A DNA stretch of 64,000 nt from Cognatilysobacter tabacisoli (GCF_003586305.1 NZ_QXJI01000004.1:280198-344197); one strand, 5' to 3'; positions 40,619 to 51,791 are shown, counted from the stretch's first letter. The notes: generated by a model not told the origin, from the sequence alone. A program made the numbers and translations.

Positions 40619-43516
40619 ATGAACCATCGCACCACGCGTCGCGTGCTGCCGCTCGGGCTGCTGCCCGCCGGTATCGCAATCGCGCTGAGCCCGGCCTTCG
40701 CCGTGGCGCAGGAAGCGGCCCCCGCGCAGGAGCAGCAGGCCACGACCCTCGATCGCATCGAGGTCACCGGCTCGCGCATCCGCCAGGTCGACACCGAAAC
40801 CGCCGCCCCCGTCCTGCAGATCACCCGCTCGGACATCGAGAACCAGGGTTTCCAGTCGGTCGCCGACATCCTGCAGAACATCAGCGCGGCGGGTTCGCCG
40901 GCCATCAGCCGCACCTCGCCGCTGTCGTCGGGTGAAGCGGTCGGCGGCCAGTACATCGACCTGCGCAACCTCGGCCCGAACCGCACGCTGATCCTGGTCA
41001 ACGGCAAGCGCCTGGGCATCACCAACGACGGCCTGCAGGACGTCGCCTCGATCCCGGCCTCGATGGTCGAGCGCATCGAAGTGCTGAAGGACGGCGCGTC
41101 GACGATCTACGGTTCCGACGCCATCGCCGGCGTCATCAACATCATCACCCGCAAGAACTTCGAAGGCGCCGAAGCCAACGCCTACGTCGGCCAGTACGAC
41201 CAGGGCGACGGCCAGCGCCAGGTCTATGACTTCGTCATGGGCTTCACCGGTGACCGCGGCTCGGTCACCGCCGGCGTCGAGTACTCGAAGGAAGACCCGG
41301 TGTGGGCGCGCGACCGCTGGTTCTCGGAAGTGCGCTTCCCGACCGGCGAGAAGAGCGATCCGCGTCCGGGCGGCCTGTCGGGCATCAACCAGTTCGGCAC
41401 GCTGATCCGTTCCAACGGCAGCCGCTTCAACCTGATCCGTGACGGCCAGGAGCGCGACGCGACGGACTTCAGCAACTTCCGTCCGACCAACGGCACCGAC
41501 GTCAGCAACCCGAACCAGCAGTCGACCGTGTACTCGGGCATCGAGCGCCGCTCGGTGTTCTTCAACGGCCGCTACGACATCACCGACAGCCTCAGCTTCG
41601 ACGCCGACGTGCTGTACACGGACCGCGATTCGTTCGCGCAGAACGCCGGCTACCCGTACCAGTCGGCTGCGTTCGGCACGCCGATGTCGGCCAACAGCGT
41701 CTACAACCCGCTCGGCAGCCAGAACACCGGCGGCCCGGGTGAGGTCGTCAACTTCCTGCGCCGCGGCTGGGACGTCCCGCGCGAGGTCAACAACAGCCTG
41801 ACCACGTTCCGCTTCAGCGGCGCGTTCAGCGGCGGCTTCGAGATCGGCGAGACCTTCTGGGACTGGGATGCGGGCTACCTGTACAACCAGAACGAAGGCA
41901 AGCAGATCAGCACCGGCAACCTGAACACCCAGGCGGTGGCGCTGGCGGTCGGCGACTCGTTCATCAACAGCCAGGGCGTCGCCCAGTGCGGCACCGCGGC
42001 CAACCCGATCCCGCTGGGCTTCGGTCCGGGCGCGTGCACCCCGTGGAACCCGTTCGTGCCGGCCGGCAGCCTCGCCCCGGGCGGCCTGGCCAACCCGGAC
42101 GTGCAGGCCTACCTGTACCTGCCGGGCCAGGCGCTGTCGGAAACCACCACCAAGGTGTACTACGCCAACCTCGCCGGCACGCTGTTCGCGCTGCCCGCCG
42201 GTGACGTGGGCGTCGCGGTCGGCGTCGAGCACCGCAAGGAGCAGGGCTTCTTCTCGCCCGACGCGCTCGCGCAGACCGGCATCTCGACCGACCTGGCGGC
42301 CGGCCCGACCGGCGGCGGCTACGCGCTCGACGAGATCTACGCCGAGCTGCAGATCCCGCTGCTGGCCGACGTGGCCTTCGCGAAGGAGCTGACCGTCAGC
42401 GTGGCGTCGCGCTACTCCGACTACGACACCTTCGGCGACACGGTCAACAGCAAGTTCGGCTTCACCTGGAAGCCGGTCGACTCGCTGCTCGTCCGCGGCA
42501 CCTGGTCCGAGGGCTTCCGCGCCCCGACCGTGGCCGACCTGTTCGGCGGCGTCTCGCAGAGCTTCGAGTTCTACACCGACCCGTGCGACACGCTGTTCGG
42601 CGCTGCCGGCGGCAGCGCGGCCTGCCTGGCCGACGTGCCGGCGAACTTCCGCCAGCCGGCGCAGGCCGGTGGCGTCGCCCCAGGCCCGGGCACGCAGACG
42701 CCGGTGCCGTTCCTGTCCGGTTCGAACCCGAACCTGACGCCGGAAACGTCGGAGTCCACGACCCTCGGCTTCGTCTGGAGCCCGGGCTTCGCCGAAGGCC
42801 TCAACGTGTCGCTCGACTGGTGGAACATCCGCATCGAGAACACGATCGTCGGCGACGACCCGAGCACGCTGCTGGACGACTGCTACATCCGCGGCATCGC
42901 CTCGCGCTGCCAGGGCCCGGACACGTTCACCCGTGACCCGGTCACCGGCGAGATCACCAGCCTGTCGTTCGGCGGCCGCAACGCCGGCTTCGTCGAGACC
43001 GAAGGCTTCGATTTCGACCTGAGCTACTCGATGGAGACGGCCTACGGCAAGTTCGGCCTGTCGTGGTTGAACACCTACGTCAGCAAGAACGAGCTGAAGG
43101 TCGACAACCTCGAGGGCGTGCCTTCGCAGCAGAACGGCTTCGGCGGCAACTTCCGCCTGCGCTCGAACGCCAGCCTGAACTGGGAGAAGGACAGCTGGGG
43201 TGCAACCTTCAGCTCGCGCTACTACTCGGGCACGAAGGAGAACTGCTACTTCGCCGACCGCTGCACCCTGCCGGACTACTCCGCGCCGGACACGCAGGGC
43301 CTGAACGTGCCGCTGAACGAGCTGGGCGCCAACACCTTCCACGACGTCCAGGTCCGCTGGAACGCGCCGTGGGACGCCACGATCGCGATCGGCGCCAACA
43401 ACGTGTTCGACCACTACGCGGCCCCGGCCTACGACCAGCCGAACTCCGGCTTCTCGTACTACGGCGGTTTCGACATCGGTCGCTTCGTGTACCTGAAGTA
43501 CCAGCAGCGCTTCTGA
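40619..43516 (+). CDS. TonB-dependent outer-membrane receptor
   Basis: A 965-residue TonB-dependent transporter that would import a nutrient across the outer membrane using TonB energy. It has a signal peptide ending near AFAVAQ, a plug domain (about residues 45-175) with RIEVTGSRIRQVD and VERIEVLKDGASTIYGSDAIAGVINIIT (shortened here to its core, DGASTIYGSDAIAGVINI), and a 22-strand barrel ending in the terminal phenylalanine KYQQRF that marks BAM substrates. Several internal cysteine pairs occur in the extracellular loops. No siderophore synthesis gene is nearby; the AraC regulator upstream and the hydroxylase and sulfotransferase downstream suggest a special substrate, but none can be named. 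Confidence 0.93.
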   Translation: MNHRTTRRVLPLGLLPAGIAIALSPAFAVAQEAAPAQEQQATTLDRIEVTGSRIRQVDTETAAPVLQITRSDIENQGFQSVADILQNISAAGSPAISRTSPLSSGEAVGGQYIDLRNLGPNRTLILVNGKRLGITNDGLQDVASIPASMVERIEVLKDGASTIYGSDAIAGVINIITRKNFEGAEANAYVGQYDQGDGQRQVYDFVMGFTGDRGSVTAGVEYSKEDPVWARDRWFSEVRFPTGEKSDPRPGGLSGINQFGTLIRSNGSRFNLIRDGQERDATDFSNFRPTNGTDVSNPNQQSTVYSGIERRSVFFNGRYDITDSLSFDADVLYTDRDSFAQNAGYPYQSAAFGTPMSANSVYNPLGSQNTGGPGEVVNFLRRGWDVPREVNNSLTTFRFSGAFSGGFEIGETFWDWDAGYLYNQNEGKQISTGNLNTQAVALAVGDSFINSQGVAQCGTAANPIPLGFGPGACTPWNPFVPAGSLAPGGLANPDVQAYLYLPGQALSETTTKVYYANLAGTLFALPAGDVGVAVGVEHRKEQGFFSPDALAQTGISTDLAAGPTGGGYALDEIYAELQIPLLADVAFAKELTVSVASRYSDYDTFGDTVNSKFGFTWKPVDSLLVRGTWSEGFRAPTVADLFGGVSQSFEFYTDPCDTLFGAAGGSAACLADVPANFRQPAQAGGVAPGPGTQTPVPFLSGSNPNLTPETSESTTLGFVWSPGFAEGLNVSLDWWNIRIENTIVGDDPSTLLDDCYIRGIASRCQGPDTFTRDPVTGEITSLSFGGRNAGFVETEGFDFDLSYSMETAYGKFGLSWLNTYVSKNELKVDNLEGVPSQQNGFGGNFRLRSNASLNWEKDSWGATFSSRYYSGTKENCYFADRCTLPDYSAPDTQGLNVPLNELGANTFHDVQVRWNAPWDATIAIGANNVFDHYAAPAYDQPNSGFSYYGGFDIGRFVYLKYQQRF

Positions 43517-43540
43517 TCCACCGCGCTGTCACGCACCACG

Positions 43541-43572
43541 CCACGGCCCCGAAAGGGGCCGTGGTTTTTTTT
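43541..43572 (+). terminator. Intrinsic terminator of the receptor gene
   Basis: CCACGGCCCC-GAAA-GGGGCCGTGG, a perfect 10-bp stem with a GNRA loop, then eight T. It starts 24 bp after the stop. Confidence 0.95.
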
Positions 43573-43677
43573 GGTCGGCCGCCCAGGCCCTCGTTCGGGC
43601 CGGCCGCGTGCGGTGGCGCGGTTGGGCGGGCGGGACCGGGGAGGTAGCATGGCCCCCATGCACAGGCCGAGTTCCCG

Positions 43678-44661
43678 ATGAAGCTCCAGGTACCGTTTCT
43701 CCAGCTGCCGCTGTCGTTCGACGCCGCGCGCCTGGCCGCCGAGATCGAAGCGCTCGGCGAGGCGCCGTGGCGACCGCACCCGCAGGGGTTTGCCGGCAAT
43801 TCGATGCTGCCGCTGGTCGCCGCCGACGGCGATCCGGCCAACGAGGCGTTCGCCGGCGCGATGCGGCCCACGCCGGCGCTGCAGCGCTGCCCGTACCTGA
43901 CCCAGGTGTTCGCCAGCCTCGGGGCCACCGTCGGCCGCAGCCGGCTGATGCGCCTGTCCGGGCACGCCGAGGTCACCCGCCACGCCGACCAGGGCTACTA
44001 CTGGGCCGAGCGCGTGCGCGTGCACGTCCCGATCGTGACCCAGCCGACCGTGCGCTTCGAATGCGGCGACGCGACGATCAACATGGCCGCCGGCGAGTGC
44101 TGGATCTTCGACACGTGGCGCCAGCACCGCGTCATCAACGACGCGGTCGAGTCGCGCATCCACCTGGTGGTCGACACGGTCGGCGGCGGCGGCTTCTGGG
44201 AGCTGGTCGCGCGCGGCCGGCCGCACTCCGCGCGCGCCGCGGGCGGCTGGGCGCCGACGCCGCTGGCCCCGCGCGACGGCGTGGCCGCATTCCCGTGCGA
44301 GACGGTCAACATTCCCGCGGTCATGAGCCCGTGGGAACTCAACGCGCACTTCGGTCTGCTGTTCGCCGACGCGCTGCCGCACCCGGGCCTGATGGCGACG
44401 CGGCAGATCGCGATGCGGTTCGCGCGCACGTGGCAGGGGCTGTGGTTCGAGCACGGCGACCGCCCCGCGGGCCGAGCCGCGTACCGCGCGGCGCTGCAGG
44501 CGTTCATCGACGAGGTGCGCGGCCCGAGCCAGGGCATCGTGCTGAACAACGAGATCCGCTGGTTCAACGCGATGATGACGATCGTGGCGAAGTTCGCCGT
44601 CGGCGGCGACGGCGCCGCCGCCACGCCCGCGCAGCAGCGCGCCGTCGGGGACAACGCGTGA
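43678..44661 (+). CDS. Aspartyl/asparaginyl beta-hydroxylase domain protein
   Basis: A 327-residue Fe(II)/2-oxoglutarate oxygenase of the Asp/Asn hydroxylase family. The metal-binding H-x-D is H102/D104 in VTRHADQGYYW, the distal histidine is H150 in FDTWRQHRV, and R160 in ESRIHLVVD is placed to bind 2-oxoglutarate. The last 100 residues form a helical extension with an unassigned role. The stop overlaps the GTG of the sulfotransferase gene (GTGA), so the two enzymes are made together and may act on one substrate. A TAGCAT element lies 27 bp upstream. Confidence 0.85.
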   Translation: MKLQVPFLQLPLSFDAARLAAEIEALGEAPWRPHPQGFAGNSMLPLVAADGDPANEAFAGAMRPTPALQRCPYLTQVFASLGATVGRSRLMRLSGHAEVTRHADQGYYWAERVRVHVPIVTQPTVRFECGDATINMAAGECWIFDTWRQHRVINDAVESRIHLVVDTVGGGGFWELVARGRPHSARAAGGWAPTPLAPRDGVAAFPCETVNIPAVMSPWELNAHFGLLFADALPHPGLMATRQIAMRFARTWQGLWFEHGDRPAGRAAYRAALQAFIDEVRGPSQGIVLNNEIRWFNAMMTIVAKFAVGGDGAAATPAQQRAVGDNA

Positions 44662-45524
44662 GCGCGGTGCCCGAGGCGCCGCGCACGGCCGACGCGCCGG
44701 TGTTCGACCGGCCGGTGTTCATCGTGTCGTCGCCGCGCTCGGGCTCGGCGCGGCTGTTCGACGCGCTGGCCGGCGCGCCCGAGGTGTTCACGGTCGGCAA
44801 GCAGGCGCACCGGCTGATCGAAAGCATCCCGTCGCTCGACGTGCGCCAGCGCGGGTTCGATTCGAACCGGCTCGACGCCGGCGACGCGACCGCGCACGTG
44901 GTCGGCGAGCTGCGCCGCGTGCTGCGCGAGCATGCGCGCGACCGCGATGGCGCCGCGCCCGGCTCAGGGCCGTTCCGCCTGCTCGACAAGACGCCGAAGA
45001 ACGCGCTGCGCATCCCGTTCCTCGCCGAGGCCTTCCCCGAGGCGCATTTCCTGTACTACCACCGCGACCCGCGCGAGGTGCTGGCGCAGATGTTGCTGGC
45101 GTGGCACTCCGGCCAGTACCGCACCTACATGGGTCTGCCCGGCTGGCCGCACCGCTACTGGGCGCTGCTGCTGACGCCGGGGTGGCGCGAGCTGGCCGAC
45201 CGTTCGATCGTCGAGATCGTCGTCGCGCAGTGGAAGGTCGCGCTGCAGATCCTGCTCGACGACCTCGAGGCGCTGCCCGCGCACCGCTGGCGCGTGGTGC
45301 GGCACGCGGACCTGGTCGACAACCCGTCCGGCGAGATCGCGCGGCTGTGCCTGGCGCTCGACTACCGCTGGGACCGGCCGCTGGACGGCGGGCTGGCCAG
45401 GCAGCCCGACCCGGCCAGCGCCGACGATGCGGCGGTCATACGCGGCTACGCCGCCGAACTGCAGCGGCTGTGGCCGGGCGTGCAGCCACTGGCCGAGCGC
45501 GCGGCGAAGTTCGCCGGCGGCTGA
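44658..45524 (+). CDS. Sulfotransferase family protein
   Basis: A 288-residue PAPS-dependent sulfotransferase. The 5'-phosphosulfate loop is FIVSSPRSGSARLFDAL (residues about 21-37), and the 3'-phosphate-binding segment is LYYHRDPREVLAQML. The start is GTG at 44658, overlapping the hydroxylase stop by 4 bp. The target could be a sugar, lipid or peptide; pairing with a hydroxylase raises the idea of hydroxylation followed by sulfation, which is inference. The gene ends 20 bp before an 11-bp hairpin shared with ppa. Confidence 0.85.
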   Translation: MSAVPEAPRTADAPVFDRPVFIVSSPRSGSARLFDALAGAPEVFTVGKQAHRLIESIPSLDVRQRGFDSNRLDAGDATAHVVGELRRVLREHARDRDGAAPGSGPFRLLDKTPKNALRIPFLAEAFPEAHFLYYHRDPREVLAQMLLAWHSGQYRTYMGLPGWPHRYWALLLTPGWRELADRSIVEIVVAQWKVALQILLDDLEALPAHRWRVVRHADLVDNPSGEIARLCLALDYRWDRPLDGGLARQPDPASADDAAVIRGYAAELQRLWPGVQPLAERAAKFAGG

Positions 45525-45544
45525 GGCTCCGCGCCGCGCAAACA

Positions 45545-45570
45545 CGAAGGCCGCCCTCGGGCGGCCTTCG
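45545..45570. terminator. Hairpin between convergent sulfotransferase and ppa genes
   Basis: CGAAGGCCGCC-CTCG-GGCGGCCTTCG, a perfect 11-bp stem in a 69-bp convergent gap. It has no long T-tract but is well placed to end both transcripts. Confidence 0.7.
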
Positions 45571-45593
45571 TGCGTTCGACGCGCGGTCGACGA

Positions 45594-46148
45594 TCAGAAC
45601 TTCGGCTTGTCCTCGTCGGAGATCGCGTTGAAGCGCTCGATCGCCTCGGACAGGATCGCCTTGGCCTCGGCGGCGCCGCCGAAGCCGTCGAGCTTGACCC
45701 ACTTGCCCTTCTCCAGGTCCTTGTAGTGCTCGAAGAAGTGGCCGATGCGATCGAGCCAGTGCTGCGACACCTGGGCGATGTCGGTGACGTGAGCGTACCC
45801 GCCGAACACCTTCGGCACCGGCACGGCGATCAGCTTCTCGTCGCCGCCGGCCTCGTCGGTCATCTTCAGCACGCCGACCGGAATGCAGCGGATCACCGAG
45901 CCCGGCACCAGCGGCAGCGGCAGGATCACCAGCACGTCGGCCGGGTCGCCGTCGCCGCACAGCGTGTGCGGCACGTAGCCGTAATTGCACGGGTAGCGCA
46001 TCGGGGTCGACAGGATGCGGTCGACGAAGATCGCGCCGGTGGCCTTGTCGACCTCGTACTTGACCGGCTCGGCATCCTTCGGGATCTCGATGATGACGTT
46101 GATTTCGTCCGGCGGGTTCTTGCCGGTGGGGACGAGGTCCAGGCCCAT
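45594..46148 (-). CDS. ppa: Inorganic pyrophosphatase (soluble, family I)
   Basis: A 184-residue cytosolic Mg-dependent pyrophosphatase. It has the family N-terminus with NVIIEIPKDAEPVKYEVDK, the YPCNYGYVPHTLCGDGDPADVLV segment whose DGDPADVL core carries the catalytic aspartates, and KVFGGYAHVTDI... in the last third. Length fits family I. The gene is 275 bp from the 3' end of hppA, which encodes the membrane-bound enzyme for the same hydrolysis. A TAGAAT promoter lies 69 bp upstream of the start. Confidence 0.96.
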   Translation of the reverse strand: MGLDLVPTGKNPPDEINVIIEIPKDAEPVKYEVDKATGAIFVDRILSTPMRYPCNYGYVPHTLCGDGDPADVLVILPLPLVPGSVIRCIPVGVLKMTDEAGGDEKLIAVPVPKVFGGYAHVTDIAQVSQHWLDRIGHFFEHYKDLEKGKWVKLDGFGGAAEAKAILSEAIERFNAISDEDKPKF

Positions 46149-46216
46149 TGCTGCTGCTCCGACGTGCTGCGCGCGCGGCCGGCGGGGCCCGCGGCGGATG
46201 GTGGGGAAGGGCGCGC

Positions 46217-46222
46217 ATTCTA
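46217..46222 (-). promoter_or_regulatory. -10 element (TAGAAT) of ppa
   Basis: The minus strand reads ACCGGTAGAATGCGCG, with near-consensus TAGAAT and the same flanks as the methyltransferase-tolC promoter. The implied 5' UTR is about 60 nt. Confidence 0.5.
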
Positions 46223-46367
46223 CCGGTGATCCCCCCGCTTGGCGGCACGATTGCGCGGGCCGCGACGCAATTCGCGGCCGGGATCGGGCGATCGCGGCGG
46301 GCCGGCCGCCGGCGCTGGGTACCGTCCGGGGACCCTGGCCTGCGCCGTCGGACCGTCGTCCGCGCGC

Positions 46368-46397
46368 AAAAAAAAGAGCCCCGCCGAAGCGGGGCCC
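46368..46397 (-). terminator. Intrinsic terminator of hppA
   Basis: On the minus strand GCCCCGC-TTCG-GCGGGGC with flanking pairs is followed, after CTC, by eight T. It lies 27 bp beyond the hppA stop. Confidence 0.9.
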
Positions 46398-46423
46398 TCG
46401 AAGGCGTTGCGCGGCGGTCGCCG

Positions 46424-48478
<2,055 letters not shown>

Positions 48479-48679
48479 GAACCCCTCCCCAGAGTGGATA
48501 CATCGGGACAACGGATGTCGCGTTCGAGTTGTGGTGCGCGTGCGGCGGGGCGCACGCGACCGGGCGACTATGGCACAGGGTCCGGACGCGCGGAACCTCG
48601 TGAAACCGGGGTTCAGCGGCCCCGTGACAGCCTGCGACCCCGATCACGGCTCACCGATCCGGTGACAGGAGCCCCCCCG

Positions 48680-49183
48680 ATGCGTCCCGTTCTCGTCCTG
48701 CTTGCCGCGCTGTCGCTGCCCGCCGTCGCGGCCGAACCGGCGCCGGAGATCACGCGCGCAGTCGGCACGCCCCAGGCCACCGGCGTGGTGCACACGCTGC
48801 GGCAGATCCCCGAGGCCTGCGCGCGCATCGAAGGCGCGTTCACCGGCCAGGCGGCCGACCCGTACAAGTTCGCGGTCGTGCGCACGAGCCCGACCTGCCA
48901 GCAGCGCGCGCGCTTCGTCGACGCGGCCAAGGCCAAGCCGACCGCGGCCGCCGGCTGGGTGTTCAACGATCTGATCCGCGTCCCCAGCGCGGCCTGCCCG
49001 ACGCAGCAGGCGGTGGTGCGGGTCTGGCGCAAGCCGGTCGCGGTGGCGCCTCCGAAGCTCGACGGCCAGGGCAAGTCGCGGCTGTACCTCGACGAGCAGC
49101 GCAAGGCCGCCGCCGCCGGCAAGCTCGCGGCCGTGCCGATGTTCGCCGCCGCGATGGCGGTCGAGGGCACGCCCTGCCGCTAG
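48680..49183 (+). CDS. Secreted protein of unknown function
   Basis: A 167-residue protein with a short Sec signal peptide (MRPVLVLLAALSLPAVAAEP). The mature part contains four cysteines (in PEACARIE, SPTCQQRA, SAACPTQQ and the final TPCR), suggesting two disulfides in the periplasm. I do not recognise the family. The ATG at 48680 has an AGGAG site 8 bp upstream. A 6-bp hairpin (TCACCG/CGGTGA, 48651-48665) lies just before the ribosome binding site. It is divergent from hppA. Confidence 0.75.
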   Translation: MRPVLVLLAALSLPAVAAEPAPEITRAVGTPQATGVVHTLRQIPEACARIEGAFTGQAADPYKFAVVRTSPTCQQRARFVDAAKAKPTAAAGWVFNDLIRVPSAACPTQQAVVRVWRKPVAVAPPKLDGQGKSRLYLDEQRKAAAAGKLAAVPMFAAAMAVEGTPCR

Positions 49184-49210
49184 GCCGCATGCACTGGGTT
49201 GGATCTCGAA

Positions 49211-49238
49211 GACGAAGGCCGCTTGCGCGGCCTTTGTC
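49211..49238. terminator. Terminator between convergent small secreted-protein genes
   Basis: AAGGCCGC-TTGC-GCGGCCTT with further outer pairs gives about a 12-bp stem, followed by ATTTG. It serves the gene ending at 49183 and possibly the one ending at 49283. Confidence 0.65.
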
Positions 49239-49282
49239 ATTTGTGCGGACGGCGACGCTGTCCGCTGCGACCTTGAGGGCGA

Positions 49283-49768
49283 TCAGTCCGCGAGCTTGAG
49301 CTTCGCGGCCATGCCGTCGAAGGTCGCTTGGTCGGAGGGGGACAGGTTCGGCCGGCCGGCCATCAAGCCCATCGTGATCGTGCCCTGCACGTAATAGGTC
49401 TCGCCGGCCTCGACCTCCATCGTCAGCACGTCCTTGGCTTCGGAGTGGACGGTGTAGCTGTGCGTGCCCGGCTCGACCAGCGCAATGAAGTACTTGCCGC
49501 TGCGCAGCTTGCCCAGTTCGGTCTCGCCTTCGCGCACCTTGAAGCCGACCGCGCCGCCGGCGAATTTTGACGGACGGAAAAACACGATCTGACCCTTGTC
49601 TGCGGGCGCGGCGCCGACAAGGCCGGAGCTTGCCGCCACGACCGGCGCAGCAGTCGCTTCGGCGGCGACGGGGGTGCCGGTCGGGGCCGTCGCAGAGGCG
49701 TCCTGGGCGGAAGCGAGGGCGGGCAGCAACAGCAGCGAACAGGCCAGCAGGGTAAACGTCGAACGCAT
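49283..49768 (-). CDS. DUF2846-like secreted protein
   Basis: A 161-residue exported protein: Sec signal peptide cleaved near ALASAQD, an Ala/Thr/Pro-rich linker, then a compact domain starting KGQIVFFRPSKFAGGAVGFKV and ending in the YVQGTITMGLMAGRPNL segment. The GQIVFFRPS...GKYFIALVEPGTHSY pattern fits the DUF2846 family, which has no known function. The next gene upstream on the same strand is 16 bp away, so they probably form a pair. Confidence 0.75.
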   Translation of the reverse strand: MRSTFTLLACSLLLLPALASAQDASATAPTGTPVAAEATAAPVVAASSGLVGAAPADKGQIVFFRPSKFAGGAVGFKVREGETELGKLRSGKYFIALVEPGTHSYTVHSEAKDVLTMEVEAGETYYVQGTITMGLMAGRPNLSPSDQATFDGMAAKLKLAD

Positions 49769-49784
49769 CGATACGGCTCCTTGG

Positions 49785-50414
49785 TCAGGGTGCAGCGGGT
49801 GATGGAACGGAAGGCGGGACGGTTGGCACGTCAGGCGCCGGCGGGGCCGCGGTGACGTTGGCGGCTAGCTTCGCGGTGACCCGCGTGCCGGCGGGAATCT
49901 CGATTTCGCGGCCACGGATGAACATTGCGAAGGGGCCCGCGGCCAGCGACACGCCCAGCGCCATGCCGCTGTTGTCGCCGCCGGTCACCCCGAGCTTGAG
50001 TCCGCGCAGAGGCGCGGCGGGTCCTGGCAGGTCGAGGCTGCGCGCCGCGATCAGCAGCTCGCCCGGCGCGCCGCCGCCGCGTGCGGCGGCAGCGTGGACG
50101 ACCTCGCCCCGGCCCACGGTGCCGGCCGGGACCACGACGACGCCGTCGACGGTGATGGCCTCGACGACACGGATCGCGAAGGCGTCACCGCGCGCGTTGC
50201 GCGATGAATTGAGCGTGTCGAGGATCTCCAGAGAGACGACCGTGCCGGCGGTCACGATGCAGCACGCCGGGGCCGCGACCGGGGTCGACGGCCGCGCTGC
50301 CGGACCAGCGGGGACAGGGACTGTCGCGTCGGAATGGGCCGCCGGTGTCGGCGCCTGTGCGCAGGCCGAACCCGTCGCCAGCGCGGCGACAAGCGCAGTG
50401 ATACATCGCTTCAA
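49785..50414 (-). CDS. Secreted protein of unknown function
   Basis: A 209-residue protein with a Sec signal (MKRCITALVAALATGSACAQ) and a Pro/Ala-rich linker at both ends. The core from about residue 55 reads TAGTVVSLEILDTLNSSRNA and contains VVVPAGTVGRGEVVHAA, a pattern of short beta-strands typical of exported proteins with a TrbI/SH3-like barrel, but I cannot name a family with confidence. Two adjacent cysteines (PACCIV) precede the core. It lies just upstream of the DUF2846-like gene and downstream of pfp. Confidence 0.7.
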   Translation of the reverse strand: MKRCITALVAALATGSACAQAPTPAAHSDATVPVPAGPAARPSTPVAAPACCIVTAGTVVSLEILDTLNSSRNARGDAFAIRVVEAITVDGVVVVPAGTVGRGEVVHAAAARGGGAPGELLIAARSLDLPGPAAPLRGLKLGVTGGDNSGMALGVSLAAGPFAMFIRGREIEIPAGTRVTAKLAANVTAAPPAPDVPTVPPSVPSPAAP

Positions 50415-50487
50415 GGTCGGCTCCCCCCGTCCGTGAAGCCCGCGACGCTAATCGAAGTGGTGGGGCTTGCCAACTGTTTCCGCGCGC

Positions 50488-51744
50488 TCAGCCCGCCCAG
50501 TCCGGCAGCTGGCGCTTCACCGCGACGTTCTTCAGCGTGACGTACTTCGGCAGGCCGTCGCGGCCGTACGGAGGCGGCGCTTCGCCGCGGATCAGCGGCT
50601 CCAGGTAGCGGCGGGCGGCGTCGGTGATGCCGTAGCCGTCCTTGCGGACGAACGCGGCCGGCATCTTCTTCTCGTGGTTGGCGACCTTCGCCAGCGGCGC
50701 GGCCTCCACTTTCCACCGGTACGGCGCGTCCGACGTGCGCACGATCACCGGCATCACCGCGTTCATGCCCTTCAGCGCGAACTCGACCGCCTTGCGCCCG
50801 ACCGCCTGCGCCTGGTCGAGGTCGGTCTTCGACGCGACGTGCCGGGCCGAGCGCTGCAGGTAGTCGGGCAGCGTCCAGTGCACCTTGTAGCCGAGCGCGT
50901 CCTTGACCCGTCCGGCCAGGTGCGACGCCACGCCGCCGAGCTGGGTGTGGCCGAACGAATCCTTGCCGCCGCCGGCGTCGGCGACGAAGCGCCCGTCGGC
51001 GGTCTGGATGCCTTCGCTGGCGACGACGACGCAGTAGCCGACGCGTTCGACCGTGGCGCGCACGCGGGCGAAGAAGTCGCCCTCGTCGTAGGGGCGCTCG
51101 GGGAACAGGATCAGGTGCGGCGCCTCGTCCGGGCCGTTGCCGGCCAGTCCGGCCGCGGCGGCGAGCCAGCCGGCGTGGCGCCCCATCGCCTCGTAGACGA
51201 ACACCTTCGTCGAGGTCTCGGCCATCGCCGCGACGTCGAGGGCGGCCTCGCGCACCGACACCGCGGTGAACTTCGCCGCCGAACCGAACCCGGGGCAGCA
51301 GTCGGTCACCGCCAGGTCGTTGTCCACCGTCTTGGGCACGCCGACGCAGGTCAGCGGGTAGTCGAACTCGCGGGCCAGCTGCGACACCTTCAGTGCGGTG
51401 TCGGCCGAATCGTTGCCACCGTTGTAGAGGAACCAGCGCACCTCGTGGGCGCGGAACACATCGAGCAGCCGCTCGTACTTCGCGCGGTCGGCGTCGAGCG
51501 ACTTCAGCTTGACCCGGCACGAGCCGAACGCGCCGCCGGGCGTGTGCGCGAGCGCGCGAATGGACGCCGCCGACTCCTTCGTGGTGTCGATCAGCTCCTC
51601 GCGCAGCGCACCGAGGATGCCGTTGCGCGCGGCCAGCACCCCGACCTTGCGGGCGCGGGCGCTGTCGATCACCGCCGAGGCGGTGGCGTTGATGACGGCG
51701 GTGACGCCGCCGGACTGGGCGTAGAGCAGGGTTCCCGCGGCCAT
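50488..51744 (-). CDS. pfp: Pyrophosphate-dependent 6-phosphofructokinase
   Basis: A 418-residue phosphofructokinase of the PPi-dependent group. The two residues that choose the phosphoryl donor are both of the PPi type: an aspartate in LYNGGNDSADT (D112, where ATP enzymes have glycine) and a lysine in VGVPKTVDNDL (where ATP enzymes have glycine). It also has VYEAMGRHAGWLA. It makes the fructose 6-phosphate/fructose 1,6-bisphosphate step reversible and links glycolysis to pyrophosphate. It lies close to ppa and hppA, and is divergent from adk. Confidence 0.92.
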   Translation of the reverse strand: MAAGTLLYAQSGGVTAVINATASAVIDSARARKVGVLAARNGILGALREELIDTTKESAASIRALAHTPGGAFGSCRVKLKSLDADRAKYERLLDVFRAHEVRWFLYNGGNDSADTALKVSQLAREFDYPLTCVGVPKTVDNDLAVTDCCPGFGSAAKFTAVSVREAALDVAAMAETSTKVFVYEAMGRHAGWLAAAAGLAGNGPDEAPHLILFPERPYDEGDFFARVRATVERVGYCVVVASEGIQTADGRFVADAGGGKDSFGHTQLGGVASHLAGRVKDALGYKVHWTLPDYLQRSARHVASKTDLDQAQAVGRKAVEFALKGMNAVMPVIVRTSDAPYRWKVEAAPLAKVANHEKKMPAAFVRKDGYGITDAARRYLEPLIRGEAPPPYGRDGLPKYVTLKNVAVKRQLPDWAG

Positions 51745-51785
51745 GGTCTAGGGGTCCTGGGGGCGGAGGAGGGGTCGGGATACGG

Positions 51786-51791
51786 TAAAGT
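51786..51791 (+). promoter_or_regulatory. -10-like element upstream of adk
   Basis: ATACGGTAAAGTGGCG contains TAAAGT and shares the GGTARANT form with other promoters here. It is 181 bp before the adk start; the 228-bp divergent gap with pfp shows no other clear signal. Confidence 0.35.

Noticed and set aside
37131..40679. A 1182-codon open frame antisense to the wHTH and AraC-type genes
   Set aside because: It crosses two genes, a terminator and a promoter region and shows only Arg/Ala/Gln-rich sequence.
40517..43414. A 965-codon frame antisense to the TonB-dependent receptor
   Set aside because: No recognisable domains; the receptor on the other strand has signal peptide, plug, barrel and terminal Phe.
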